In this document: in pieces, positions 42,280 through 51,178 of the stretch | Layout of the letters: each line of letters begins with the position of its first letter | How positions within the stretch are numbered: the first letter of the stretch is position 1 | NCBI GenBank assembly: GCA_031553805.1 | Contig: JAVBLC010000005.1 | Span: 186,001 to 250,000 of the forward strand | From: JAITVB01 sp031553805 | GTDB lineage: Bacteria > Bacteroidota > Bacteroidia > Bacteroidales > Rikenellaceae | Direction of reading: 5' to 3' | DNA length: 64,000 nucleotides | Notes under the pieces: model-generated | The model's input: the letters and a program-made list of their open reading frames with translations, nothing else | What the model was told of the DNA's origin: nothing | The model's database searches: none | Made by a program: the position numbers and the translations under genes

Positions 42280-43938
42280 ATGAGACCTTATCAAAAAACG
42301 CTGATCATCACCGCCGGGATGATCGTGTTGTTGGCACTCGCCATTCCGGTGGGGCAATGGTGGCTGCGGGGCAAGATCAAGAACGCGGTCGAGGACTTAT
42401 ACCCCGGGATGGAATACCAGATCAATACGGGGCAGATACGCGTGCGGCTGCTCAGCCGGTCGGTGACGATCGACCAGATCAAGGTAGCTTTCACCCCCAA
42501 CGAAGCCGACACCGCCCGAGGACCGGTGCGGATGCTTGACGCCGGACTGCAACGCCTGTCGCTCAACGGCGTCGGATTCAAGAAAGTCGATGGGAAATAT
42601 GCCCTGTCGGTGCGCAGCCTGGAATTCGACGGCCCCGAGGCGACGATCCTGCTTGCCGTTCGCGACACGACGGCCGTCGTGCCGAAAAAGAAACGCGGTT
42701 TTCCGGAATTGCTCGAATCGCTGACGGTGAACCGCATCGTCATCCGCGACGGGAAATTTTCATGCAAAAAACCACACAACGGAGAATTCGAAGAATTTTC
42801 CGCCGAGGGCTTTCAGTTGGAGATCGGAAAACTGAGGATCGATTCGGCCACTGTGATCACAGAATTGCTGGTGAGCGAACCCCTTCGGATTATGATCGAA
42901 AAGTTCGGTTATACGTTCCAGCACAATTCGGTCTGCCTGGGCATCAGTGGCCTCGACGCAGACACCGAAAAGCGGACGATAACCCTTGATTCGCTCCACC
43001 TTGAGCCGCTGCTGCCGCGCTATGAATACGCGGCAAAGGTCGAAGGGCATCCCGATTGGACGGATATAGCGACGGGCCGGGTAAATCTTTACGGGATCGA
43101 TATCGCCGCCCTGCTTCAGCAAAACCGGCTGAAGATCGACAGCGCGACGATCGACTCAGCTAGTGTGGCCAGTTTTAAGAATCGGAAAATCGCACGGGTC
43201 GAACGGCTGAAGTCGATCTTTTACTTAGGGGTGCAGAAATTCCCCGTGCAGATTGACGTTCCGCTCGTTCGCTTTCAGAAAATAGGCGTCGAATACGAAG
43301 AGATGCCGGTCCATGGCTCAACGTCCGGAAAGATTTTTCTCGACCGGTTGCAAGGTTCGTTCGACGGGCTGACCAACATTGACTCGATTCGGAAACACTA
43401 TACGCTCACCGCCGAAGGACGTCTCGAAGGCCGGGCGCCGCTCCACGTCGTCTTTACCTTTCCGGTGGCGGCCGAGAACGACCAGTTTGCCATCCGGGGC
43501 CACGTCGGGGCGATGGAGCTGGCGGCGATCAACCCGATGGTCCTGCCGCTGAGCCGCGTGCGGATCGACTCGGGCCGGATGGACCGCCTCGATTTCACGA
43601 TCACCGGCAACCGGGCAAAATCAGCGGTAGAGGCGACTTTCCTCTACCACGGCCTGAGCATCGCGGCGGTGAAGGAGCGCGACCACCAACTGGTCGAACG
43701 CACCCTGGTCAGCACATTCGCCAACCGCTTGGTGCGGCGCGACAACCCGAACAAAAACGGGACGCTCACCACCACGGGTACATTCGAACGCGACCCTTAC
43801 AAATCACAATTCAATTACCTCTGGAAATCGCTGCTGCCGGGCATCGCCAACACGGTCGTCCCGCCGCGCGAGGGGCTCGAGCAACGCAAGGAGCGCCGCG
43901 AAACGCGTCAGCAACAGCGGATTGAACGACAACGTTGA
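42280..43938 (+). CDS. AsmA/DUF748-like membrane-anchored envelope protein
   Basis: 552 aa. One N-terminal transmembrane anchor at about 8-29 (LIITAGMIVLLALAIPVGQW), then a large periplasmic beta-rich region (QINTGQIRVRLLSRSVTIDQ; DFTITGNRAKSAVEATFLYH) and a basic tail (EQRKERRETRQQQRIERQR). The layout fits AsmA-like bridge proteins that move phospholipids between membranes. That is by analogy, since I could not compare profiles. Start ATG 42280, 12 bp after the permease stop. Confidence 0.6.
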   Translation: MRPYQKTLIITAGMIVLLALAIPVGQWWLRGKIKNAVEDLYPGMEYQINTGQIRVRLLSRSVTIDQIKVAFTPNEADTARGPVRMLDAGLQRLSLNGVGFKKVDGKYALSVRSLEFDGPEATILLAVRDTTAVVPKKKRGFPELLESLTVNRIVIRDGKFSCKKPHNGEFEEFSAEGFQLEIGKLRIDSATVITELLVSEPLRIMIEKFGYTFQHNSVCLGISGLDADTEKRTITLDSLHLEPLLPRYEYAAKVEGHPDWTDIATGRVNLYGIDIAALLQQNRLKIDSATIDSASVASFKNRKIARVERLKSIFYLGVQKFPVQIDVPLVRFQKIGVEYEEMPVHGSTSGKIFLDRLQGSFDGLTNIDSIRKHYTLTAEGRLEGRAPLHVVFTFPVAAENDQFAIRGHVGAMELAAINPMVLPLSRVRIDSGRMDRLDFTITGNRAKSAVEATFLYHGLSIAAVKERDHQLVERTLVSTFANRLVRRDNPNKNGTLTTTGTFERDPYKSQFNYLWKSLLPGIANTVVPPREGLEQRKERRETRQQQRIERQR

Positions 43939-44190
43939 TCAAGCTTCCGGAAACATTCTCAGCATCTTACGGCCGGTAAAAAAACCAACATGGAGACCGG
44001 AGGATAGGATTTCGCCCGTTTCGGCCAAGTTGAGTTCATGGAAAACAAGAGCATGGTGGCCGATCTCGACCTCCATTTCAGCCTTGACCTCGTCCGTGGA
44101 ATTTCGGGCAACTGCATCATCCGAGATTGACCGTCAACCGGGCTTTGATGTCGATCAGCACTTCGTCGGCCAAGTGCTGCAAAATCAATT
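43939..44190 (-). pseudogene. Broken gene fragment, frames joined by a shift
   Basis: The minus strand reads a coherent protein-like segment in two frames: KLILQHLADEVLIDIKARL in one and, after a +1 shift, STDEVKAEMEVEIGHHALVF then LAETGEILSSGLHVGFFTGR in the other, ending in a TGA at 43939. No start codon or upstream domain remains, and it lies directly after the transporter stop. The composition fits a hotdog-fold or small enzyme tail, but I cannot name it. Probably a decayed gene. Confidence 0.4.
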
Positions 44191-44204
44191 TTCGAAACGT
44201 CCGG

Positions 44205-45881
44205 TCAGGAAAAAAAGAGGATCATCAGCTGGGCGCTCAGCACGCGCAGGAACATCGTGAGCGGGTAAACCGTCGTGTATCCCACCGAGGGCACATCGTT
44301 GCCCGCCGACTCGTTGGCATAGGCCAGCGCAGGCGGATTGGTCGCCGCCCCCGACAGCAACCCCATAATCGTAAAATAGTTGATTTTGAACGTCAGCCGT
44401 GCAACAATCCCCACGATCAGCAGGGGCACCACCGTCACGATCACCCCGTAACCAATCCAAACGTACCCGCCTCCGAGCAGTAAATCTAAAAATCCTTCGC
44501 CCGCACCGAGCCCCACGCAGGCCAGAAAGAGGGCAATGCCTATTTCGCGCAACATCAGGTTGGCGCTCGCCGTGGTGTAGGTGACGATCTTATACCGCGG
44601 ACCGAAACGGCTCACCAGGATTGCCACCAGCAACGGGCCGCCCGCCAAACCGAGTTTGACCGCCTGCGGAATACCGGGTATGAAGAACGGAATGCTGCCC
44701 AGCACCACCCCCAGCGCCATCCCGACGAAGATCGGGATCAGGTTCGGCACATCGAGCCGTTTCAGGGAGTTGCCCAGGACCTTTTCAACGTCTTTCACGG
44801 CTTGGGACGCCCCGACCACGGTTACACTGTCGCCCACCTGGAGTTGCAACAGCGGGTTGGCCGTCAGGTCGACCCCGGCGCGGTTCACCCGGGTGATATT
44901 GACCCCGAACGTGCTGCGTAATCTCAACTGGGCGATCGACCGGCCCTGTAACTCGGGTTTGGTGATCAGAATGCGGCGCGAAACAAGTTCCGCATTTAGC
45001 GGTTCCCACTCCATCTCGACCTCGGGGCCGACGAACGAAACGACCGCCTCGACGTTCTTTTCGGGAACAACCATCAACAAACAGTCGCCCTCTTGTAACA
45101 CGGTGGTCGAAACGGCCGTCTGCGGACTGCCGCCCGGGTGCAACACCCGCGAAAAAACCACGTCGCAGTGCAGCAGCGCCGACACTTCCTGCAGGTTTTT
45201 TCCGACGAGCAACTGGTTGCCCAGTTCGAGCGAGAGGACGCGCGGGGCCGATTGGTTATCTTTTTTTTGGGCTTCGATGATTTCTCTTTCTTCGTTCTCG
45301 AAACGGACGCCAAGTATTTTTTTCAGGAAGACCAACACCACGATGACACCGGCCATCCCGAGGGGATAGGTCACGGCGTAGCTGGCCGCGATCGACGGGT
45401 CGGTGAAGCCGCTCATGTCAGTATACGCCTGTTGCGCCGCACCGAGCATAGGCGTATTAGCCACCGCCCCGGCCAGGATCCCCACGGCGGTCGTGATCGG
45501 CAGATCGGCCGACAGGGCAATCACATAGGCCGTTGCACAACCCAGCACAATGATCGCCACGGCCAACAAGTTGAGCGTCAACCCGCCCTTCTTAAACGAC
45601 GAGAAGAAACCCGGCCCCACCTGCAACCCGACCGAGTAAATGAAAAGGATCAGCCCGAATTCGCGGACAAAATCGAGGATGTGCGGATCGAGCCGCATAC
45701 CGAAATAACTGGCGACGATGCCCACGAAAAGAATCCACGTCACCCCAAACGAGATGCCGCCGATGCGCACCCTGGCCAGTAATACGCCGACGCCGATCAC
45801 CAGCGCCAGCACGAATACCGCGTGGGGCACTCCCCCGCCCCAGGTGTCGTTTCCGAAGAGTAGTTCCAAAAACCAGTTCAT
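44205..45881 (-). CDS. AspT/YidE-type transporter with RCK_C domains
   Basis: 558 aa. Two membrane halves (residues about 10-170 and 385-555), each with five or so helices, are separated by a cytoplasmic region with two TrkA-C-like domains (LSLELGNQLLVGKNLQEVSA; MVVPEKNVEAVVSFVG; NITRVNRAGVDLTANPLLQ). GLSGAATNPPALAY-like GLLSGAATNPPALAYANESA matches the conserved AspT_7TM motif. The family includes aspartate:alanine antiporters and uncharacterised YbjL/YidE permeases. The substrate is probably a small dicarboxylate or amino acid. ATG 45881. Confidence 0.85.
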   Translation of the reverse strand: MNWFLELLFGNDTWGGGVPHAVFVLALVIGVGVLLARVRIGGISFGVTWILFVGIVASYFGMRLDPHILDFVREFGLILFIYSVGLQVGPGFFSSFKKGGLTLNLLAVAIIVLGCATAYVIALSADLPITTAVGILAGAVANTPMLGAAQQAYTDMSGFTDPSIAASYAVTYPLGMAGVIVVLVFLKKILGVRFENEEREIIEAQKKDNQSAPRVLSLELGNQLLVGKNLQEVSALLHCDVVFSRVLHPGGSPQTAVSTTVLQEGDCLLMVVPEKNVEAVVSFVGPEVEMEWEPLNAELVSRRILITKPELQGRSIAQLRLRSTFGVNITRVNRAGVDLTANPLLQLQVGDSVTVVGASQAVKDVEKVLGNSLKRLDVPNLIPIFVGMALGVVLGSIPFFIPGIPQAVKLGLAGGPLLVAILVSRFGPRYKIVTYTTASANLMLREIGIALFLACVGLGAGEGFLDLLLGGGYVWIGYGVIVTVVPLLIVGIVARLTFKINYFTIMGLLSGAATNPPALAYANESAGNDVPSVGYTTVYPLTMFLRVLSAQLMILFFS

Positions 45882-46000
45882 TGCGATCGTTTTATCCGGG
45901 AGTGCCGGATGCCGCTACAAATCTACGATAGTTGTTGAGAAAAAAAGCCCCCCGAGCTTTCTTTTCTGAAAAATTGCGGGTTTTTCGCATAACTTCCATA

Positions 46001-46036
46001 AAAAACCGCGGCGCACCGGGAAAATCCGTGCGCCGC
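46001..46036 (-). terminator. Minus-strand terminator
   Basis: GCGGCGCAC (46008-46016) pairs with GTGCGCCGC (46028-46036). On the minus strand it ends with a T-run. It would end transcription from the 46060-47502 region. Confidence 0.7.
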
Positions 46037-46059
46037 AGCCTGAAAGTTTCTTTTAGTAA

Positions 46060-46240
46060 CTACTCTTGCGCTCCTGTCCGAGCAGTCCGATCGGGCAATT
46101 TCAGTAATAAATCCCGAAAAATGCGGGTAGTTCCGAAAGCCATATTTGCGGGCAATCTGTTTGAGCGGCAGTCTCCGGATAATGACCTCGCGCAACATAA
46201 GCTTTCTGCGTTATTTTCACGACAGCGGACATACCGTCCG
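46060..46240 (-). pseudogene. Degraded helix-turn-helix gene
   Basis: In one minus-strand frame LPLKQIARKYGFRNYPHFS looks like the C-terminal helix of an AraC-type DNA-binding domain. The preceding residues (SAVVKITQKAYVA) and the following ones (RDLLLKLPDRTARTGAQ then TAG) are each in other frames. No single open frame carries the whole domain. It lies 26 bp from the DoxX gene stop and before a terminator. Best read as a relic. Confidence 0.3.
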
Positions 46241-46266
46241 GCCGTGAACTTGACATAGGTCTTTCC

Positions 46267-47067
46267 TTATTTCTCTTTGCACCGGCAAATGCGGAATCCC
46301 GACAGGCCAAGCAGTAACAATAAGGCACCCACGATCAGCAGGATCCAGGCCAACAGTCCATGCAGGCAACCGCCGAAGTAGAGCGTATAGAGCGCCATCC
46401 CGGCCACAATGCTGCCGATCCGGCACGGCGCACACATCCCGCACCGTCCCTGCCCGCAGGAGCATTTTTCATGGGTGTGGCAGCCGCAGGTACAATTATC
46501 GCCACAGGTACATTCTTTCCCTTCGTGGCAGCCGCAGGTGCAATCAGGCCCGCAAGTACATTCCTTGCCCTCTTGGCAACCGCAACTGCAATCGGGGCCG
46601 CACGTGCAAGCATCCCCACAACCGCAGTTACACCCACAACCGCAACCCCACCGTTTTCCGAAGAAAAGGTAATCGAGCGAATATTTACCTGCGCCCCAGA
46701 AGAAGAGCGCAACGAATATCCCCAGGTAAAATACCGCCATTTCCTTGGCCGCGAACGGGTCGGCGGCATGGGCCACAAACGTGGCGATAAACATATTAAA
46801 GGTAAGTACCGCTGCTGCCGGCCGCGTAAAAAGCCCCAGCATCAGCAAAAAAGCGCACCCGACCTCGGCCAGGATCACCAGCGATACGGTCATCGGACCA
46901 CCCAGTCCCAGTATATCGGGAAATTGGGCCGAAACCGCAGAAAAGGCCATCAGTTTCGCCAACCCGTGGGTCAGCATCATGGCGCCCACCAACAGGCGGA
47001 CGAACAACAACACGGCTGCCCGGCCACCAAAGGACAACTCACGTCCGAAAAAGAGAAAATTTTTCAT
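46267..47067 (-). CDS. DoxX-family membrane protein with Cys-rich repeat domain
   Basis: 266 aa. Residues about 15-130 are a DoxX-type four-helix membrane domain (RLLVGAMMLTHGLAKLMAF; LVILAEVGCAFLLMLGLF; KYSLDYLFFG). Residues about 139-213 are a Cys-rich insert with about 25 Cys in 75 residues, built from three near-identical 16-residue repeats (CTCGPDCSCGCQEGKE, CTCGPDCTCGCHEGKE, CTCGDNCTCGCHTHEK) plus flanking variants, with His in the third repeat, like a metallothionein. Residues about 218-260 add two more membrane helices (ALYTLYFGGCLHGLLAWILL) of a YgaP/DUF2892 type and a CRCKEK tail. Upstream partner DUF1761 is 21 bp away. Metal binding is inferred. Confidence 0.75.
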   Translation of the reverse strand: MKNFLFFGRELSFGGRAAVLLFVRLLVGAMMLTHGLAKLMAFSAVSAQFPDILGLGGPMTVSLVILAEVGCAFLLMLGLFTRPAAAVLTFNMFIATFVAHAADPFAAKEMAVFYLGIFVALFFWGAGKYSLDYLFFGKRWGCGCGCNCGCGDACTCGPDCSCGCQEGKECTCGPDCTCGCHEGKECTCGDNCTCGCHTHEKCSCGQGRCGMCAPCRIGSIVAGMALYTLYFGGCLHGLLAWILLIVGALLLLLGLSGFRICRCKEK

Positions 47068-47088
47068 CTCGTCATTTATTTAAAGTTT

Positions 47089-47502
47089 TCAATTTAAGGC
47101 AAATAATATAAAGAGGCCGCCGGTGACGAACGTGTAGCCGGCTTGGATCATCGCCGCCCACACATACTCTTTCCAGCGTGCAAACTGAAAATTCAAAATT
47201 CCTTTCTGCCAACCGCAGAAAGCGATCAGCACCAACAACGCCAGCCACACCGAGAATTCGACCAGCAGAAAGAGAACCAGACCGAACAAGGCGTTAACCA
47301 ACACCTGCACCCCCATCGTCCGCAAGAAAAGGCCCGTAGTGATTTTTTCGTTCGTTTCGATTTTAAACACTCGCATCCACGCTTTTCGAAAGAACACAGA
47401 AAACCACAACGCCCCCACTACATAAGTAATGACCACGGCCACAATATACCACAGCCAGTCGATGCCCGAAAAAAACGTACAAAACAATGCCCAAGATTCC
47501 AT
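47089..47502 (-). CDS. DUF1761 membrane protein
   Basis: 137 aa, the family's usual size. Four transmembrane segments; the opening WLWYIVAVVITYVVGALWFS then FRKAWMR matches DUF1761 (the 'GxLWYS...KxWM' motif). Unknown function. It probably shares a transcript with the Cys-rich DoxX gene. Confidence 0.8.
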   Translation of the reverse strand: MESWALFCTFFSGIDWLWYIVAVVITYVVGALWFSVFFRKAWMRVFKIETNEKITTGLFLRTMGVQVLVNALFGLVLFLLVEFSVWLALLVLIAFCGWQKGILNFQFARWKEYVWAAMIQAGYTFVTGGLFILFALN

Positions 47503-47599
47503 AACTTTTGCTGTTTTAATTTATTAAAATGGAAAAAGCACATTGCGTGCCGAACACGTTATTTTTTCAATAAACGGAGAGGGATTGTCCTCTTTTTCG

Positions 47600-47607
47600 T
47601 ACTTTTG
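47600..47607 (+). promoter_or_regulatory. -7 element of the pectinesterase gene
   Basis: TACTTTTG, 52 bp before ATG 47659. No convincing -33 motif at the right distance. Confidence 0.4.
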
Positions 47608-47658
47608 CTTATCACATTTCGTACGCTTACTTATCACACCTAAAAACCTGACCCAATT

Positions 47659-48699
47659 ATGAAACGCATCTTGTTACTCCTCCTGCTGACCGCTGCCTGG
47701 CTCGGAGCATCGGCTCAGAAACCCGACTTCGTCGTGTCGCAGACCGACCCCGGCGCCTACCGGACGATCAACGACGCCATTCAGGCGGCTCCCGCCAACG
47801 CTACGAAACCTTTTATTATATTCGTTAAGAATGGCATCTATCGTGAGAAAGTAGTTGTCGACCGCCCGTTCATCACGCTGGTGGGCGAAGACCGCGACAG
47901 CACCCGGATCATCTTTCCGGAATTGAACAGCAAGCGCACCATCCGTGAGTTCAACGGCAAACCTGTCGGCGCGGGTTCAGTAACGCTGACCGAAGAGGCC
48001 GACGATTTCATCATCACCCGGATGACCGTGTGGAACAACTACGGATCGACCGTCGAACCGACCACCGCCCACCAGATGGCCATTTACGGCCGGGCCGACC
48101 GCACGATCATCGTCAACTGCAACGTGTGGGCAGACGGTAACGACGATGTGTCGCTATGGCCGCCTGAAGGCAACGGGATGTTCTACCACGCCGACTGCGA
48201 CTTCCGTTGTCCGGGAGTCGATTTTGTCTGTCCACGCGGCTGGTGCTACGTGACCCGTTGCACCTTCTACGGCGGTGGCGGACGTGCCCTGATCTGGCAC
48301 GACGGACGCGGCGATTACGACAAGAAACTGGTCATCACCGATTCGCGCTTCGATTCCGACGGGCCGGGCATCCTCGGCCGTTACCACCACGATTCGCAAT
48401 TCTTCCTGATCAACTGCACGATGAGCGACGTGATGATCGACCGGCCGATCACCTATGCTTATTCCGACCAGGTGCTCGACCCGTGCCCGTGGGGCAACCG
48501 CGTTTACATGTATAATGTGCACCGCGACGGGGGCGACTACAAGTGGCTGGCCGACAACCTGCAGGAGGCCAAAGGGTCGCCCGAGGCCGGGGACATCAAT
48601 GCCGTTTGGACCTTCGGCGGGCGTTGGGACCCTGAAAAGACCATCCAGTCGCTCTGGGGGCTGATCGCCTACCAGCAGATGCAGCCCAACGGGAAGTAG
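47659..48699 (+). CDS. Exported pectinesterase-family protein (CE8)
   Basis: 346 aa. Signal peptide ends WLGASAQ. Right-handed beta helix. PGAYRTINDAIQAAPANATK and KNGIYREKVVVDRPFITLVG are canonical. The first catalytic region is ADGNDDVSLWPPEG where the family usually has GNQDTLY, and the second is CPGVDFVCPRGWCYVTRCTF where it usually has GTVDFIFG. The nucleophile-type Asp (VDFV) is kept, but the Gln-Asp-Thr is Asp-Asp-Val. Pectinesterase removes methyl esters from homogalacturonan. Activity here is likely but may be altered or shifted to another ester. Confidence 0.8.
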   Translation: MKRILLLLLLTAAWLGASAQKPDFVVSQTDPGAYRTINDAIQAAPANATKPFIIFVKNGIYREKVVVDRPFITLVGEDRDSTRIIFPELNSKRTIREFNGKPVGAGSVTLTEEADDFIITRMTVWNNYGSTVEPTTAHQMAIYGRADRTIIVNCNVWADGNDDVSLWPPEGNGMFYHADCDFRCPGVDFVCPRGWCYVTRCTFYGGGGRALIWHDGRGDYDKKLVITDSRFDSDGPGILGRYHHDSQFFLINCTMSDVMIDRPITYAYSDQVLDPCPWGNRVYMYNVHRDGGDYKWLADNLQEAKGSPEAGDINAVWTFGGRWDPEKTIQSLWGLIAYQQMQPNGK

Positions 48700-48726
48700 G
48701 TGCGTACCCGCACTGGGAAATTTTTT
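48699..48726 (+). repeat. Hairpin repeat R1
   Basis: GGTGCGTACCCGCACTGGGA then AATTTTTT. It contains a GTGCG/CGCAC stem. It directly overlaps the pectinesterase stop. Related copies are at 51095 and 52577. Confidence 0.6.
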
Positions 48727-48740
48727 CCAAAGTATGGTCA

Positions 48741-48774
48741 AAAAAGGGCGCATCAGATAGATGCGCCCTTTTTC
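48741..48774. terminator. Bidirectional terminator
   Basis: AAAAAGGGCGCAT / ATGCGCCCTTTTT with a 7-nt loop, between the convergent pectinesterase and pyrophosphatase genes. Confidence 0.88.
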
Positions 48775-48790
48775 AATAACAAAGGTATGC

Positions 48791-51004
48791 TTATGGCAGC
48801 AAGGTAAAGGCTACGGTCAGCCCGGCCATGACGATGGCCACCATGCTCATCAGTTTAACCAGGATGTTGAGCGACGGGCCCGAAGTGTCCTTGAACGGAT
48901 CGCCCACGGTGTCGCCCACCACGGCTGCACGGTGGCATTCGTGGCCTTTACCGCCGTGGTTGCCTTCTTCGATGTATTTCTTAGCGTTGTCCCAGGCGCC
49001 ACCGGCGTTGGCCATAAAGACCGCCAGCACGAAGCCAGAAGCCAGACCGCCAACCAACAGCCCCATCACACCCGACACCCCGAATACCACTCCGGTCAAC
49101 ATCGGCGCCAAAATGGCCAGGATAGACGGCAACAGCATCTCTTGCTGCGCCCCCTTGGTCGAGATTTCGACGCAACGGGCATAATCGGGCTGTGCTTCGC
49201 CCGTCAAAATACCTTTGATTTCGCGGAACTGACGGCGTACCTCTTCGACCATTTTCTGGGCGGCACGGCCTACGGCGTTCATCGTCAACCCGCAGAACAG
49301 GAACGACATCATCGAGCCGATGAACATCCCGGCCAATACCTTCGGATTCATCAGGTTGATCTGATAATAATTGACCAGGTCGATCAGGTTGGCATCGCGC
49401 ACGGCGACAGTCGCCCCGTCGGCAAACGTCAGGATGTTCTGCCCAATGTGCTGCAAACCGATCTTAACCTCTTCCATGTACGAAGCCAGCAGGGCCAGCG
49501 CCGTCAAAGCAGCCGAACCGATGGCGAAGCCCTTACCGGTAGCGGCGGTGGTGTTGCCCAACGCGTCGAGGGCATCGGTGCGTTTGCGCACTTCCGGGCC
49601 CAGGCCGCTCATTTCGGCGTTACCGCCGGCATTGTCGGCGATGGGGCCGTAAGCGTCGGTAGCCAGCGTGATGCCCAGCGTCGAGAGCATCCCCACGGCC
49701 GCAATCCCGATCCCGTAAAGGCCGTAGCTCAGGTTTTGCGGCTCAAGCATATGTTTTACATCAAAACCGATCGCGCACAGGAACGCCATAATGATCGCCA
49801 ACACGATCGTCAACACCGGAATGGCCGTCGAAAGCATCCCCGTCCCGATCCCCGAGATGATCACCGTCGCCGGCCCGGTCTGGGCGCAGTCGGCGATCTT
49901 TTGGGTGGGTTTGTAAGAGTGCGAGGTATAGTATTCGGTCGCCTGCCCGATGATGATCCCGGCCACGAGCCCGCTGATCACCGAGAACGAAAGGCCGATC
50001 CAGTTCGGAATGCCGAGTACCCACAGGATGATAAAAGCCGACACCGCGATCAGCGCCGAGCTGACGTTAGTCCCCAGGCCGAGCGCGCCGAGCAGTTGCT
50101 TCATCGAAGCGCCTTCTTTCGTGCGCACGAGGAAGATCCCGATAATAGACAGGATGATCCCGATCGAAGCGATGAGCATCGGGGCCAGCACGGCTTTCAT
50201 CTGCAAATCGGGCACCAGGAAGAACGCCGAAGCGCCCAGTGCCGCCGTAGCGAGGATCGATCCGCAATAGCTTTCGTAAAGGTCGGCGCCCATCCCGGCC
50301 ACGTCGCCCACGTTGTCGCCCACGTTGTCGGCGATGGTGGCGGGGTTGCGGGGGTCGTCTTCCGGAATCCCGGCTTCGACCTTACCCACGAGGTCGGCGC
50401 CCACGTCGGCCGCCTTGGTATAGATACCGCCGCCCACACGGGCAAAGAGCGCCTGCGTCGAGGCCCCCATCCCGAAAGTCAGCATCGTGGTGGTCATGAT
50501 CACCAGTTTTTCAGAACCGGTAGCGTCGACAAAATAGTCGAGGATCAGGTACCACATCGAAATATCGAGCAGCCCGAGGCCTACGACCACCAAGCCCATC
50601 ACAGCGCCGCTGCGGAAGGCGACCTTCAGCCCGCCGTTGAGCGAAGTGCGGGCGGCATTGGCCGTGCGGGCCGAAGCGTAAGTCGCCGTGCGCATCCCGA
50701 TAAACCCGGCCAGCCCCGAAAAGAACCCGCCTGTCAGAAAAGCGATCGGCACCCATTTATTCTGCACCCCGAGGCCAAAGGCCAGGAAAGCAAAGAAAAG
50801 CATCAAAACCAGAAACACAATCCCCACCACCTTGTATTGTTGCTTGAGGTAGGCCATCGCCCCCTTACGCACGTGGCCGGCAATCTCTTTCATCCGCTCG
50901 GTCCCTTCGTCCTCTTTCATCATTCCCTTGAAAAAGAAGCGGGCAAAGCAAAGGGCGGCAATGGAGGCTACGGGAACAAGCCAAAAAATTACAGGTGTAT
51001 CCAT
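48791..51004 (-). CDS. hppA: Membrane-bound ion-pumping pyrophosphatase, K+-dependent type
   Basis: 737 aa, about 16 transmembrane helices. PPi-binding segments ADNVGDNVGDVAGMGADLYE and FKDTSGPSLNILVKLMS (near the C-terminus) are present. The K+-dependence position reads GNTTAATGKG. Ala there (rather than Lys) marks the K+-dependent subclass. K+-dependent enzymes pump Na+ or Na+ and H+, so this is probably a sodium or mixed pump that recovers energy from biosynthetic PPi. The Na+/H+ assignment is inference. ATG 51004. Confidence 0.93.
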   Translation of the reverse strand: MDTPVIFWLVPVASIAALCFARFFFKGMMKEDEGTERMKEIAGHVRKGAMAYLKQQYKVVGIVFLVLMLFFAFLAFGLGVQNKWVPIAFLTGGFFSGLAGFIGMRTATYASARTANAARTSLNGGLKVAFRSGAVMGLVVVGLGLLDISMWYLILDYFVDATGSEKLVIMTTTMLTFGMGASTQALFARVGGGIYTKAADVGADLVGKVEAGIPEDDPRNPATIADNVGDNVGDVAGMGADLYESYCGSILATAALGASAFFLVPDLQMKAVLAPMLIASIGIILSIIGIFLVRTKEGASMKQLLGALGLGTNVSSALIAVSAFIILWVLGIPNWIGLSFSVISGLVAGIIIGQATEYYTSHSYKPTQKIADCAQTGPATVIISGIGTGMLSTAIPVLTIVLAIIMAFLCAIGFDVKHMLEPQNLSYGLYGIGIAAVGMLSTLGITLATDAYGPIADNAGGNAEMSGLGPEVRKRTDALDALGNTTAATGKGFAIGSAALTALALLASYMEEVKIGLQHIGQNILTFADGATVAVRDANLIDLVNYYQINLMNPKVLAGMFIGSMMSFLFCGLTMNAVGRAAQKMVEEVRRQFREIKGILTGEAQPDYARCVEISTKGAQQEMLLPSILAILAPMLTGVVFGVSGVMGLLVGGLASGFVLAVFMANAGGAWDNAKKYIEEGNHGGKGHECHRAAVVGDTVGDPFKDTSGPSLNILVKLMSMVAIVMAGLTVAFTLLP

Positions 51005-51094
51005 AAATTCACAGTTTAGGTTTTTAAGTTGGGCCTTCGAAAAGAATAGGCTAACGTTTGGATAAAGGTGGGGATTTTTTTCGGAATTTCAATG

Positions 51095-51125
51095 GGTGCG
51101 CACCCGCACCGGGAGATTTTTATTT
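51095..51125 (+). repeat. Hairpin repeat R2
   Basis: GGTGCGCACCCGCACCGGGA then GATTTTTATTT. Third-position changes keep the stem. It lies in the gap between hppA and tcdA. Confidence 0.6.
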
Positions 51126-51178
51126 GGGGCCGGGGGCAACATAAAGTCACCTCTATGCTCTTGGGGAGATCTAAGAAG

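Noticed and set aside
46430..46650. Cys-rich 48-bp DNA repeats as a CRISPR or minisatellite
   Set aside because: They are in frame inside a plausible protein with matched membrane domains on both sides, so coding is the better reading.
48761..51019. 752-codon open frame antisense to hppA
   Set aside because: Mirror of the GC-rich codon pattern of the real gene. The product is rich in His/Arg/Gln and has no domain, and hppA is intact on the other strand.
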